Positions 34,240 through 43,460 are shown, counted from the first letter of the stretch. The stretch is DNA of 64,000 nt from Herbiconiux sp. (GCF_023264855.1 NZ_JAHFUW010000007.1:1-64000); one strand, 5' to 3'. The notes: generated by a model not told the origin, from the letters alone. Numbers and translations are program-made.

Positions 34240-34730
34240 CGGGGCCGGCCGGACGCACGGCGCAGGTGGTGGTGGCGTCGAACCGTGCCGCCTCGGGTGT
34301 GTACGACGACACCACCGGGCCGCTGATCCGCGACTGGCTCGAGGCCCGGGGGTGGTCGGTCGAGGTCGAGGTCGTTCCGGATGGCGAGCCGGTCGGCGAG
34401 GCGCTCCGCAGGGCCGTCGCCGAACGCGCTCAGCTGGCGGTGACCACCGGCGGCACCGGTGTCTCGCCGACGGACCGCACCCCCGAGCAGACCCGCTCCG
34501 TGATCGACTTCGAGATCCCCGGTGTGGCCGAGGAGATCCGGCGGGCCGGCACCGCCCACACGCCGCTCGCCCTGCTCTCCAGGGGGCTCGCCGGAGTGGC
34601 CGGGAGCACCCTCGTGGTGAACCTCCCGGGCTCGTCGGGAGGGGTGCGCGACGGACTCGTCGTTCTGGGCTCGGTGCTTGACCATCTGGTCGATCAGATC
34701 CATGGAGGCGACCATGCCAGGACCGACTGA
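34236..34730 (+). CDS. mog: Molybdopterin adenylyltransferase (MogA/MoaB family)
   Basis: This is a 164-residue protein that activates molybdopterin with ATP before metal insertion. It shows the family start VVVASNRAASGVYDDTTGPLIRDWL, the signature AVTTGGTGVSPTDRTPEQTRSV and the end LVVNLPGSSGGVRDGLVVLGSVLDHLVDQI. The start codon is GTG 34236, which overlaps the moaC stop (GTGA) and has GGAG at 34227-34230; a GTG at 34224 is possible but less well placed. The last 17 bases overlap the start of moaE. Confidence 0.94.
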   Translation: MTGPAGRTAQVVVASNRAASGVYDDTTGPLIRDWLEARGWSVEVEVVPDGEPVGEALRRAVAERAQLAVTTGGTGVSPTDRTPEQTRSVIDFEIPGVAEEIRRAGTAHTPLALLSRGLAGVAGSTLVVNLPGSSGGVRDGLVVLGSVLDHLVDQIHGGDHARTD

Positions 34731-35196
34731 CATCGGACCGTCGGAGTCTCCGGCGAGCGCCTCCGACAGCGCCGCACGGGTGCGCTTCGCCCGGATCGAG
34801 GAGACCCCGATCACGGTCGAGGAGTGCTCGGCCGCCGTCGCCGGAGCGGCCGACGGCGCGGTCGTGACCTTCGAAGGCGTGGTGCGCGATCACGACGACG
34901 GCAAGGGTGTGACGGGATTGTCGTACACCGCCCATCCCTCGGCGGCCGATCGCATCCGGGCGGCCGCCGAGAGCATCGCCGCGGCCTACCCGGCCGTCAC
35001 CGTCGCCGTCGCCCACCGGATCGGCGAGCTCGGCATCGGCGACGTGGCCCTGGCCTGCGCGGTGGCCTCGGCCCATCGCGCGGAGGCGTTCGCCGCCTGT
35101 GCGGCCCTCGTCGACGAGGTGAAGTCGACGGTGCCGATCTGGAAGGAACAGGCCTTCACGGACGGCACGAGCGAGTGGGTCGCCTCGATCGGCTAG
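34714..35196 (+). CDS. moaE: Molybdopterin synthase large subunit MoaE
   Basis: This is a 160-residue catalytic subunit that transfers two sulfurs from MoaD to make molybdopterin. Motifs: DGAVVTFEGVVRDHDDGKGVTGLSYTAHPSAADRI, VAHRIGELGIGDVALACAVASAHRAEAFAACAALVDEVKSTVPIWKEQ. The lysines in VKSTVPIWKEQ form the active site. ATG 34714 is preferred over the ATG at 34702 because GGAGG at 34704-34708 is correctly spaced only for it. It is the last gene of the moeA-moaC-mog-moaE operon. Confidence 0.95.
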   Translation: MPGPTDIGPSESPASASDSAARVRFARIEETPITVEECSAAVAGAADGAVVTFEGVVRDHDDGKGVTGLSYTAHPSAADRIRAAAESIAAAYPAVTVAVAHRIGELGIGDVALACAVASAHRAEAFAACAALVDEVKSTVPIWKEQAFTDGTSEWVASIG

Positions 35197-35244
35197 GCGA
35201 GTTCTCCACAGACGGCGCTCTCGGGAGATTTGTCCCCAGAAGGG

Positions 35245-35264
35245 GTCTGCGTTACACCGCAGAC
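35245..35264. promoter_or_regulatory. Palindrome upstream of the xanthine-dehydrogenase-type operon
   Basis: GTCTGCG-TTACAC-CGCAGAC is a perfect 7-base inverted repeat with a 6-base spacer. It lies 50 bases upstream of the FAD subunit start and just ahead of -10-like TGCTACGGT. Position and symmetry fit an operator; the regulator is unknown, and the nearest encoded ones are the LysR-type gene at 39086 and the XRE-cupin gene at 44510. Confidence 0.5.
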
Positions 35265-35314
35265 ACATTGCTACGGTCTACTGAGTCGTGCACCTGCTCA
35301 CGAACGGAGTCACC

Positions 35315-36166
35315 GTGGATCTGAACACCATCACCCGGATCGTCCCGGCTCACCATCGAGACGATCTGAGCGCCCTGAGCGAGCAGGTCGCGCCGCTCGC
35401 CGGAGGCTCGTGGCTCTTCTCCGAGCCGCAAGACCACCTCACGTCGCTCGTCGACCTGATGTCGTTCGGCTGGCCCTCGCTCACGGTCACCGACGACGGG
35501 CTCGAGGTCGCGTCGACCTGCACGCTCGCCGAGCTGGCCGCGATGCCGGATGACCACGGCTGGCCGGCGCATCCGTTGTTCTACCAGTGCTGCACCGCCC
35601 TGCTCGGCTCGTTCAAGGTCTGGAACGTGGCGACGGCCGGCGGCAACATCTGCTCCGCCCTGCCGGCCGGGCCGATGACTTCGCTGTTCTCCTCGCTCGA
35701 CGCCGAGGCGCTGATCTGGCGGGCGGGCGGGATCGACGAGCGCATGCCGGTCGCCGAGTTCGTGACCGGGAACGGCACCACCGTCCTGCGGCCGGGCGAC
35801 GTGATGCGATCGCTGCACGTCCCGCTGTCGTCGTTGCAGGCACGCACGGCGTACCGCAAGATCGCCCTCTCGCCCCTGGGCCGATCCGGCGCGGTCGTCG
35901 TCGGACGGCTCGACCCCGACGAATCGTTCACGCTGACGGTCTCCGGTGCCACGGTGCATCCGGAACAGCTGCGGTATCGGTCGATCCCGTCGGCGGAGTC
36001 GCTCGAGCGCGATGTCGCCGCCATCCCCAGCTGGTTCACCGATCCGCACGGGGCGGCCGACTGGCGGCGAGCCGTGTCGGGCTTGCTCGCGATCGAGGTC
36101 CGCGACGAACTGGCCTCTCCCGCGTCGGCCGGCGACTCGGCGAGCATCCCGGAGGTGCGGTCGTGA
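35315..36166 (+). CDS. FAD-binding subunit of a xanthine dehydrogenase-family enzyme
   Basis: This is a 283-residue medium subunit that takes electrons from the 2Fe-2S clusters to NAD+ or another acceptor. The FAD-binding pattern is seen in [12 protein letters not shown] near residue 29 and in the hallmark [20 protein letters not shown] near 103. The CO-dehydrogenase flavoprotein C-terminal domain begins around [25 protein letters not shown] 35315 is chosen because GGAG lies five bases upstream; the frame could start at 35288. Its TGA overlaps the GTG of the fused Fe-S/Mo subunit, so the two are made in equal amounts as one complex. Confidence 0.9.
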   Translation: MDLNTITRIVPAHHRDDLSALSEQVAPLAGGSWLFSEPQDHLTSLVDLMSFGWPSLTVTDDGLEVASTCTLAELAAMPDDHGWPAHPLFYQCCTALLGSFKVWNVATAGGNICSALPAGPMTSLFSSLDAEALIWRAGGIDERMPVAEFVTGNGTTVLRPGDVMRSLHVPLSSLQARTAYRKIALSPLGRSGAVVVGRLDPDESFTLTVSGATVHPEQLRYRSIPSAESLERDVAAIPSWFTDPHGAADWRRAVSGLLAIEVRDELASPASAGDSASIPEVRS

Positions 36167-39057
36167 AGTTCATCATGAACGGCGAACAGCTCGAGGCCGA
36201 TCCGGCGCCCGGGCAGTGCCTGCGCACCTTCATCCGCGACCAGGGGCACTTCGAGGTCAAGAAGGGCTGCGATGCCGGCGACTGCGGTGCCTGTTCGGTG
36301 ATCGTCGACGGCATGCCCGTGCACTCCTGCATCTACCCGGCGTACCGCGCCGAAGACGCCATCATCACCACGGCGGCCGGCCTCGGCGAGCCGGGAGACC
36401 TCAGTGCGGTGCAGCAGAGCTTCGTCGACAACGCCGGGTTCCAGTGCGGCTTCTGCACCGCCGGCATGGTCGTCACGGCCACCACGCTGAAGCCCGAGCA
36501 GCTCGACGATCTTCCGCGGCTGATGAAGGGCAATCTCTGCCGCTGCACCGGGTACCGGGCCATCCGGGCGTCGATCCGGCAGGGCGTGTGCGCCTCCGCG
36601 GGCCGCGCCGCCGGGGCCGACGGCGCGGCTCCGGCCTGCGCCGGAATCTGCGGCTCGGCCGCGCACGGGCAGGCCGAGGGAACGGTGAGCCCGGCGTCCG
36701 CTTCGGCACCCGCGACCTCGGCGACCGCTCCGGCCCCGGCGACGCCCGCGGGCTCGAGCCCCGCCGCTGCTCCGGCCGCATCACCCGCACCCGTTTCCAC
36801 GGCGGTGCGCAGCGTCGGGCGCTCGGTGGGCGCGCCGGCCGGCCCGCGGATCGTGAGTGGCCGCGAGGCCTACACGTTCGACGTGGAGGTGCCGGGGGTC
36901 ACGCACCTGAAACTCCTGCAGAGCCCGCACGCCCACGCGCGCATCCTCTCCATGGACACCCGCGCGGCCGAACAGCTGCCCGGCGTGCTCGCCGTCCTCA
37001 CCGCGGCCGACTCGCCCGACACCCTTTACTCCACTGCGCGCCACCAATTCCGCACCGACGATCCCGACGACACCCGCCTCTTCGACACGGTGGTGCGCTA
37101 TCGCGGCCAGCGGATCGCCGCCGTCGTGGCCGAGACCATCGCCATCGCCGAGGCGGCCTGCCGGTTGATCGACGTCGAATACGAGATCCTCCCGGCCGTG
37201 TTCGACCCCGAGGCGGCCCGGCGACCGGGTGCCCCGCTGCTGCACGCCGACAAGGCGCCCGCCGAGTCGCGGATCGCCGAGCCCGAGCGCAACGTGATCG
37301 CCTCGGTGCACAGCGAGATCGGCTCGGTGCAGGCGGGGTTCGACGAGGCCGCCGCGCGGGTCTCCGGCACCTGGCAGACGCATCGCGTGTCGCATGCGGC
37401 TCTCGAGACCCACGGCAGCATCGGCTGGATCGACGACGACGACCGGCTCGTGCTGCGCACCAGCACGCAGGTGCCGTTCCTCGTGCGCGACGAGATCAGC
37501 CACATCTTCGGCCTGGACCCCGAGAACGTCCGCGTGTTCACCGCCAGGGTCGGCGGCGGGTTCGGCGGCAAGCAGGAGATCCTCACCGAAGACGTGGTGG
37601 CCCTCGGCGTGCTCCGCACCGGGCGGCCGGTGCAGTTCGAATTCACGCGCGTCGACGAGTTCACCATCGCGCCCTGCCGCCACCCCATGCGGGTGTCGGT
37701 GGATGTCGCCGCCCGCGCCGACGGCACGCTCACCGCCCTGGCGGTCGACGTGTTGAGCGACACCGGTGCCTACGGCAACCATGGGCCGGGGGTGATGTTC
37801 CACAGCGTCGGCGAGACCGTCAGCCTGTACTCCGCCCCGAACAAGAAGGTGGATGCCGAGGTCGTCTACACGAACAACATCCCGTCGGGCGCGTTCCGCG
37901 GCTACGGCCTCGGGCAGGTGGTGTTCGCGGTCGAAGCGGCGATGGATCAGCTCGCGATCGAACTCGGCATCGATCCTTTCGAGCTGAGGCGGATCAACGT
38001 CGTGCGCCCGGGAGAACCACTCGTCGCGGCGCACGTCGAGGGCGACGACCTGATCTTCGGCAGCTATGGGCTCGACCAGTGTCTCGACCTGACGCAGAGT
38101 GCGCTGCAGCGCGGCAACGGCGTCGCCGCGCCCGGCGGACCGGAGTGGTCGACCGGTATCGGGATGGCGGCCTCCATGATCGCCACGATGCCGCCGCGCG
38201 GGCACTTCTCCACGGTCTCGGTCACGCTCGAGGCCGACGGCACGTACCTGGCCGGGGTTGGCACGTCGGAGTTCGGCAACGGCACCACCACGGTGCACAC
38301 GCAGATCGCCGCCAGTGTGCTCGGCACTACCACCGATCGGGTGCGGATCCGTCAGTCCGACACGGATGCCGCGGTGTTCGACACCGGGGCGTTCGGCTCG
38401 GCCGGCACCACCGTCGCCGGCAAGGCGCTCTACTCGGCATCACTGCAGCTGAAGGCCGCCATCCTCGCCGCAGCCGCGGAGATCGCGGGTGACTCGGCGG
38501 ACGGTGTGCTCGAACCCGAGGGCGTGCGGATCGGTGGGCGATTCGTGCCTCTCAGCGCTGTCGCAGAGGCTGCCGGTGGCTCCCTCACGGCCAACGGCAG
38601 CGAAGACGGCGCCCTGCGCTCCCTGGCCTTCAACGTGCACGCCTTCCGGGTGGGCGTGAACTCGGCAACGGGCGAGGTGCGCATCCTGCAGTCGGTGCAC
38701 GCCGCCGACGCCGGCTTCGTGCTCAACCCCGAACAGCTCCGGGGGCAGATCGAGGGTGGAGTGGCCCAGGCCATCGGATCGGCCCTCTACGAGGAGATGA
38801 TCCTCGATGAGGGTCTGGTGAAGACGCAGGTCTTCCGCAGCTACCACCTGCCGCAGATGGCGGATGTACCGGAGTCGGAGGTGTACTTCGCCGACACCGA
38901 CGACGAGGTGGGACCGTTCGGCGCCAAGTCGATGAGCGAGGCTCCGTACAACGCCGTCGCGGCGGCGCTGGCGAACGCGATCGTCGATGCGACCGGCGTG
39001 CGGCCCTACGAACTGCCGATGTCGCGGGATCGGGTGTGGCGCCTGCTCAATTCCTGA
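36163..39057 (+). CDS. Fused 2Fe-2S / molybdopterin-binding subunit of a xanthine dehydrogenase-family enzyme
   Basis: This is a 964-residue protein that joins two normally separate subunits. Residues 1-75 form the plant-type ferredoxin domain ([17 protein letters not shown] ... C), and 76-150 hold the second cluster ([11 protein letters not shown] and [13 protein letters not shown]). About 60 residues of Ala/Pro/Ser linker follow, then the Mo-cofactor domain from about 225. The latter shows [42 protein letters not shown] and, near the end, [12 protein letters not shown] with the catalytic-position Glu. Together with the FAD subunit it forms a molybdenum hydroxylase that oxidises an N-heterocycle or aldehyde with water. 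Xanthine or a related purine is likely from the neighbouring XdhC and deaminase-like genes, but not proven. The start is GTG 36163. Confidence 0.93.
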   Translation: MKFIMNGEQLEADPAPGQCLRTFIRDQGHFEVKKGCDAGDCGACSVIVDGMPVHSCIYPAYRAEDAIITTAAGLGEPGDLSAVQQSFVDNAGFQCGFCTAGMVVTATTLKPEQLDDLPRLMKGNLCRCTGYRAIRASIRQGVCASAGRAAGADGAAPACAGICGSAAHGQAEGTVSPASASAPATSATAPAPATPAGSSPAAAPAASPAPVSTAVRSVGRSVGAPAGPRIVSGREAYTFDVEVPGVTHLKLLQSPHAHARILSMDTRAAEQLPGVLAVLTAADSPDTLYSTARHQFRTDDPDDTRLFDTVVRYRGQRIAAVVAETIAIAEAACRLIDVEYEILPAVFDPEAARRPGAPLLHADKAPAESRIAEPERNVIASVHSEIGSVQAGFDEAAARVSGTWQTHRVSHAALETHGSIGWIDDDDRLVLRTSTQVPFLVRDEISHIFGLDPENVRVFTARVGGGFGGKQEILTEDVVALGVLRTGRPVQFEFTRVDEFTIAPCRHPMRVSVDVAARADGTLTALAVDVLSDTGAYGNHGPGVMFHSVGETVSLYSAPNKKVDAEVVYTNNIPSGAFRGYGLGQVVFAVEAAMDQLAIELGIDPFELRRINVVRPGEPLVAAHVEGDDLIFGSYGLDQCLDLTQSALQRGNGVAAPGGPEWSTGIGMAASMIATMPPRGHFSTVSVTLEADGTYLAGVGTSEFGNGTTTVHTQIAASVLGTTTDRVRIRQSDTDAAVFDTGAFGSAGTTVAGKALYSASLQLKAAILAAAAEIAGDSADGVLEPEGVRIGGRFVPLSAVAEAAGGSLTANGSEDGALRSLAFNVHAFRVGVNSATGEVRILQSVHAADAGFVLNPEQLRGQIEGGVAQAIGSALYEEMILDEGLVKTQVFRSYHLPQMADVPESEVYFADTDDEVGPFGAKSMSEAPYNAVAAALANAIVDATGVRPYELPMSRDRVWRLLNS

Positions 39058-39085
39058 CCGACCGCGGTCGGCATCGCAGGCACGA

Positions 39086-39991
39086 TCAGGCCACAGGGCG
39101 CAGGGCTGCCGCAGCCGCCGCCGCGACCGTGTTCGCGACGCGGTCGAGAGCGGTGGTGTGGAGCTGCCACTGCTGCCAGTAGAGCGGCACGTCCGAGAAC
39201 GATCCCGGGTCGATCTCGATCAGGCCGAGACCCACGCTCTGCTGATCGGGCAGCATCCCCCAGCCGAATCCGAGCCGCACGGCCTCGGCGAAGTCGGCCG
39301 AGGCCGGCACGAAGTGCCGTGGAGGGGTCGAAGACGGCAGCCCGTGATCCCGCAGGAAGCCGTCTTGCAGCTCGTCCGCCCGGTCGAACACGACGACCGG
39401 CGCGCGGTGCAGGCCCTGGGCGAGGTCATCCGCGAACCAGCGCTCGGCGAATGACGGGGCGGCCACCGCGCGGTACCGCATCACCCCGAGGGCACGCGAC
39501 GAGCATCCCTGCACCGGTTCCGCCACCGAGGTGATCGCCGCCATCACCGTGCCCTCGCGCAGAAGTCCCGTGGTCTGGCTCTGGTCTTCGCGCCAGAGAT
39601 CGAACGCGATCTCACCCGCCAAAGGGGCGAGCGCCGGCAGGATCCAGGTCGCGAGCGAATCGGCGTTGACGGCGAGCGGCATCCGGATCAAAGACGGTGC
39701 ACCGGCGGCGGATGCCGCACGATCGTCTCCCGGATCGTCCAGTTCGCGAGCGACATCGTCGGTGAGCGCCTCGAGCTGACGGGCCAGCCGCAGCAGTGCC
39801 CGGCCGGATTCGGTGGGGGCGATCGGCTTGCTGCGCCGCAGCAGCACCCGGCCAACCGAATTCTCCAGCGCCTTGATCCGCTGGCTCACCGCCGAGGGCG
39901 TGATGCGCAGAGTACGCGCGGCCGCATCGAAGGTGCCTTCGGCGACCGCCGACTTGAGAGCGCTGAGCTGGGAGAGGTCGAGATCCATCAT
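39086..39991 (-). CDS. lysG: LysR family regulator of the ArgP/LysG type
   Basis: This is a 301-residue LysR-type activator. The helix-turn-helix (residues about 3-60) contains SQLSALKSAVAEGTFDAAARTLRITPSAVSQRIKALE, the ArgP/LysG form. The effector domain follows (LIRMPLAVNADSLATWILPALA). The gene is divergent from the lysE gene with 69 bases between starts, the classic LysG-LysE arrangement, in which the regulator senses basic amino acids and activates the exporter. AT-rich sequence with TGAT/ATCA half-sites around 39990-40015 may be its operator. Two ATG codons in a row (39991 and 39988) are both possible starts. Confidence 0.9.
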   Translation of the reverse strand: MMDLDLSQLSALKSAVAEGTFDAAARTLRITPSAVSQRIKALENSVGRVLLRRSKPIAPTESGRALLRLARQLEALTDDVARELDDPGDDRAASAAGAPSLIRMPLAVNADSLATWILPALAPLAGEIAFDLWREDQSQTTGLLREGTVMAAITSVAEPVQGCSSRALGVMRYRAVAAPSFAERWFADDLAQGLHRAPVVVFDRADELQDGFLRDHGLPSSTPPRHFVPASADFAEAVRLGFGWGMLPDQQSVGLGLIEIDPGSFSDVPLYWQQWQLHTTALDRVANTVAAAAAAALRPVA

Positions 39992-40060
39992 CAGTGATTC
40001 TAATGGATCATCAGAAAGATTAGCTGGACCGCATCAGCTAGTGCACCTAGGTTCGGGAAT

Positions 40061-40696
40061 GTGAGCGCTCCCCTTGATCCCCTGGCCGTGTTCGCCGGCT
40101 TCGGCTTCGGCCTCTCGCTGATCGTCGCCATCGGCGCGCAGAACGCCTTCGTGCTGCGCCAAGGCCTCCTGCGGCGCTGGGTGCTCGCCGTCGTGGCCGT
40201 CTGCGCCCTGTCCGACGTCGCCCTGATCGCGCTCGGAATCAGCGGCGTCGGGCTCGTCTTCGAGCGGGTTCCCGCACTGATGGTCGTGGCCCGGATCGGC
40301 GGAGCGGCGTTCCTGCTGGCCTATGGCGCGCTCGCGGCCCGCCGGGCCATCCGGCCCGCGGTTCTCGACCCGGGGACGGAGGCGAGCGCCGGGAGCCGGG
40401 CATCTACCGGACTGCTGCCGACCGTGCTCACCTGCCTCGCGCTCACCTGGCTGAACCCGCACGTGTACCTCGACACGGTGGTGCTGCTGGGCTCGGTCGC
40501 CACGACCCACGGCGACTCACGGTGGCTGTTCGGAATCGGCGCCGCGACCGCCAGCGTCGTCTGGTTCACGGCGCTGGGCTTCGGGGCGCGGCTGCTGCGA
40601 CCCGTCTTCGCCAGACCTCTGGCCTGGCGGGTGCTCGATGGCCTCATCGCGGTGGTGATGGTCGCCATCGCCGCGTCTCTGCTGATCGGGCTGTGA
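40061..40696 (+). CDS. lysE: LysE/ArgO family amino acid exporter
   Basis: This is a 211-residue membrane exporter for lysine/arginine-like amino acids. Six hydrophobic segments are visible, beginning FAGFGFGLSLIVAIGAQNAFVLRQGLLRRW with the family signature GAQNAFVLRQG. The loop-helix LTCLALTWLNPHVYLDTVVLLGS carries the conserved NPHxYLDT. A cytoplasmic loop of about 30 residues lies between helices 3 and 4. The start is GTG 40061. It is controlled by the divergent LysG-type gene. The pair sits between the molybdenum enzyme and the xdhC-type gene and is probably unrelated to them in function. Confidence 0.93.
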   Translation: MSAPLDPLAVFAGFGFGLSLIVAIGAQNAFVLRQGLLRRWVLAVVAVCALSDVALIALGISGVGLVFERVPALMVVARIGGAAFLLAYGALAARRAIRPAVLDPGTEASAGSRASTGLLPTVLTCLALTWLNPHVYLDTVVLLGSVATTHGDSRWLFGIGAATASVVWFTALGFGARLLRPVFARPLAWRVLDGLIAVVMVAIAASLLIGL

Positions 40697-40751
40697 ACCG
40701 CTCAGGCCGGCCCGTCTCATCCGGGAAGCCGGCGACGTCTGTTCCGGAGCG

Positions 40752-41891
40752 CTACGGAGCCTCAGCCGACGCTCGCAGGTGGATGGCGCCCTCCGTGCCG
40801 CGGAGCGAGCGGCCCGAGCCACCGTGACGCACGGCCAGAACCTCCGCCAGGATCGACACCGCCGTCTCCTCCGGCGACGAGGCGCCGAGATCGAGCCCGA
40901 TCGGCGAGTGCAGGGCGGCGAGCTCCTGATCGCCGAGGCCACGCTCCCGCAGCTTCGCGAAGCGGCGGTCGTGCGTGACCCGCGACCCCATCGCCCCGAC
41001 GTAGGCGACCGGCAGCGCCAGCGCCGCCTCGATCAGTGGCACGTCGAACTTGTCGTCGTGGGTGAGCACGCAGATCACGGTCCGCTCGTCGACAGCGGTC
41101 GACACGAGGTAGTCGACGGGCCAGCGGGTGACCACGTCGGCGCCGGGAAAACGATCGGGCGTGGCGAAGACGGGGCGTGCGTCGCACACCGTGACCCGGT
41201 AGCCCAGCAGTTGCGCGGCATTCGAGAGCGCCACCGAGAAGTCGACCGCGCCGAACACGATCAGGCGCGGCGGCGGAGCGCTGACGAGCAGCACCGCCTC
41301 GAGCACTTCGCCCTCGCACTCGACCCGACGGCGCACGGTGCGGCCCGCGTCGATCGCGCCGGCGAGCTCGTCGGCGATCCGGGCGGAGAGCGGATCGGCC
41401 GACTCGCCCGATCGCCCGGATTCGGATGGCCGCCGGGGGGTCATCAGGGTGGTTCCGGTGTGGCGCAGCAGCACCGCGATGCCCGCGTCCCGCCCCTCGC
41501 TCGCCCGCCGCAACTCGTCGAGCACCTGCTCGGCAGCAGCGGGGAGAGCTCCCTCGCTCGCGCGGTCGCTCGGCCTCCGAGGCTCCAGCTCCTGCACGAA
41601 CACGGTCAGCCGGCCGCCGCACGACAGCCCCACCGCGAACGCGTCGTCATCGCTGAAGCCGAACTCGCAGACCTCGGAGGCGCCGGTCTCGAGCACCCGA
41701 TTGCAGGCGTCGTACACGGCTCCCTCGACGCAGCCGCCCGAGATGCTGCCGATCACCCGGCCTTCGTCGTCCACCGCCATCGACGTGCCGATGGCCCGCG
41801 GCGCGCTCCCGTCGACGGCGATGACGGTCGCCACCGCGAGACGGCGCCCCCGGTCGCGTGCGGCGAGCAGATCGGTGGCGAGTTCGAGCAT
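40752..41891 (-). CDS. XdhC/CoxI family molybdenum-enzyme maturation protein
   Basis: This is a 379-residue accessory protein. XdhC-type proteins bind molybdopterin, help its sulfuration and deliver it to xanthine-dehydrogenase-family enzymes. The N-terminal XdhC/CoxI domain has RGRRLAVATVIAVDGSAPRAIGTSMAV and GSISGGCVEGAVYDAC. The C-terminal Rossmann domain has PRLIVFGAVDFSVALSNAAQLLGYRVTVCDARPVF, then VICVLTHDDKFDVPLI, AYVGAMGSRVTHDRR and SPIGLDLGASSPEETAVSILAEVLA. ATG 41891 has GAGGGG upstream. It is divergent from the amidohydrolase gene (59 bases), and with the enzyme at 35315-39057 it completes a maturation set. Confidence 0.92.
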   Translation of the reverse strand: MLELATDLLAARDRGRRLAVATVIAVDGSAPRAIGTSMAVDDEGRVIGSISGGCVEGAVYDACNRVLETGASEVCEFGFSDDDAFAVGLSCGGRLTVFVQELEPRRPSDRASEGALPAAAEQVLDELRRASEGRDAGIAVLLRHTGTTLMTPRRPSESGRSGESADPLSARIADELAGAIDAGRTVRRRVECEGEVLEAVLLVSAPPPRLIVFGAVDFSVALSNAAQLLGYRVTVCDARPVFATPDRFPGADVVTRWPVDYLVSTAVDERTVICVLTHDDKFDVPLIEAALALPVAYVGAMGSRVTHDRRFAKLRERGLGDQELAALHSPIGLDLGASSPEETAVSILAEVLAVRHGGSGRSLRGTEGAIHLRASAEAP

Positions 41892-41950
41892 CCGGGGCCC
41901 CTCTCTTCGATCCGGTCCGTCATGAGCCTGACACATGAGCGTGTTAGAAA

Positions 41951-43273
41951 ATGCTCATGCTCATCATCCACGACGCCCATCGCATCTTCGTCGACGCCGA
42001 GACCGAGTCCGGCCCCGGCTCCGAGCTGCGTCTGACCGACACGGTCGGGGCCCCGGACGCCGGGCCCGCCGCCGGCGAGTCGATCGAGCGCCTCGACGCC
42101 TCGGGCTGCGTCGTCACCCCAGGACTGGTGAACGCGCACCACCACCTGCTGCAGAGCGCGTTCCGCACCCTGCCCGGCACGCGCGGTGTGCCGATGCACG
42201 AGTGGCTGCCCCGGATGGCGGCCGAATATGCCGCGATCGGCATCGATCCCGAGCTCGCGCACACCGCGGCCCTCGTGGGGGTGGCCGAAGGACTGCTCAG
42301 CGGGGTCACGATGGTGGCCGACCACCACCTCACCTGGCCTGCCGGTTCCGACACCGTCGGCATCGCCGAGGCCACCGCCGCCGCGGCACGGGAACTCGGA
42401 GGGCGCCTCGCCTTCGTGCGCGGCTCGGCCCGCGACGACCCCGAAGAAGCGGCGGCTTCGGCCGACGCGATCGCCGAGGCCATCGTGCCCGGTGCGAGCG
42501 GAGGCGTGACCGCCGATGGGATGCTGCAGCTCGCGGTCGGTCCCGCCGGCGTGCACAGCGACAGCGAGGAGACCTTCCGGCTGCTGGGCGAGGTCGCCCT
42601 CGCCCGCGGACTGCGCCGCCGCACCCAGGCGAACGAGCAGGTCGACGTGGCCATCGCCCTCGAGAAGTACGGCCGTCGCCCGATCGACCTCCTCGACGAG
42701 TGGGGCTGGCTGGCCGACGACGTGACCCTGGCCCACCTGTGCGCCGTCACCCCCGAGGAGATCGCGTTGCTCGCGGCCCGCGGTGTCACCGCCACGCACG
42801 CGCCCGGCTGCGACCTGCCGATGGGCTGGGGCATCGCCCCGGTGGCGGCGCTCCAGGATGCCGGCATCCCGGTCGGACTCGGCACCAGCGGCGGCGGCAG
42901 CAACGACGCCGGTCACCTGCTGGCGGATGCCCGCCTGGCGATGCAGGTCGCTCCCCTGGTCGGTCCCCCCATCCCGGCCCGCCGCATCCTCTCCATGGCC
43001 ACCGAGGGATCGGCCCTCGGCCTCGGCCGCCCCGAACTGGGCACCCTGCGCCCCGGCGCCGCCGCCGACCTCTGCGTCTGGGACGTCTCCGGCGTAGCCG
43101 ACGCCGGCGTGGCCGACCCCGTCGCCGGCCTGCTCTGGGCCTCCCCCGGCCGCCGCCCCAAGCACGTGGTGGTAGCCGGGAAGGTGGTAGTCCGCGACTA
43201 CCGGCTGGTGGCGCACGACGAGCGGGTGCTGGCAGCGGGGCTCAGCGGGCTTCTTGTGGCTCGACGGGGGTGA
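41951..43273 (+). CDS. Amidohydrolase (8-oxoguanine deaminase/TRZ-like) with altered metal ligands
   Basis: This is a 440-residue TIM-barrel amidohydrolase related in layout to 8-oxoguanine deaminase and the TRZ/ATZ group. The first ligand motif is intact (GLVNAHHHLLQSAFR, His63-65) and the second-shell DHHLTW is present. The third ligand, usually the His of HTHLAE, reads RTQANE here. A His remains in TLAHLCAVTPEE, and the usual metal Asp of GLGxDGxxSND reads GLGTSGGGSND. Two ligands are therefore substituted, so the standard mononuclear metal site cannot form as usual. The C-terminal composite beta domain (LRPGAAADLCVWDV) is normal. A modified-purine or triazine-like substrate is suggested by family; activity is uncertain. 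It is divergent from xdhC, and the second 154-base repeat begins 33 bases past its end. Confidence 0.85.
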   Translation: MLMLIIHDAHRIFVDAETESGPGSELRLTDTVGAPDAGPAAGESIERLDASGCVVTPGLVNAHHHLLQSAFRTLPGTRGVPMHEWLPRMAAEYAAIGIDPELAHTAALVGVAEGLLSGVTMVADHHLTWPAGSDTVGIAEATAAAARELGGRLAFVRGSARDDPEEAAASADAIAEAIVPGASGGVTADGMLQLAVGPAGVHSDSEETFRLLGEVALARGLRRRTQANEQVDVAIALEKYGRRPIDLLDEWGWLADDVTLAHLCAVTPEEIALLAARGVTATHAPGCDLPMGWGIAPVAALQDAGIPVGLGTSGGGSNDAGHLLADARLAMQVAPLVGPPIPARRILSMATEGSALGLGRPELGTLRPGAAADLCVWDVSGVADAGVADPVAGLLWASPGRRPKHVVVAGKVVVRDYRLVAHDERVLAAGLSGLLVARRG

Positions 43274-43306
43274 CGGGAGTGTCTCTGCGAACACCGGCTG
43301 TGTTTG

Positions 43307-43460
43307 TTGCCGGTGGCGCCGGGCTTCGCTCGGCGTCATCGCGCGGCGCCGGTCCCTGCCCGGCGCCGCGCGATATGTGATCGCGCGGTCGGAGGGCGCG
43401 GGCTTCGCTCGCACCCTCCGGCCACACGATCACCTTGGGACGTCGAGTACGGCCTGAGAC
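43307..43460. repeat. Structured 154-base intergenic repeat, copy 2
   Basis: Same length and orientation as 23467-23620, with 14 differences. Its middle hairpin (43350-43386) has 15 perfect base pairs around TCCCTGC. The 3' hairpin closes with GTGATCG...CGATCAC outside and CGGAGGG...CCCTCCG inside, with a CTTCG loop. Like copy 1 it separates two convergent genes, here the amidohydrolase and the oxidoreductase. Confidence 0.9.
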
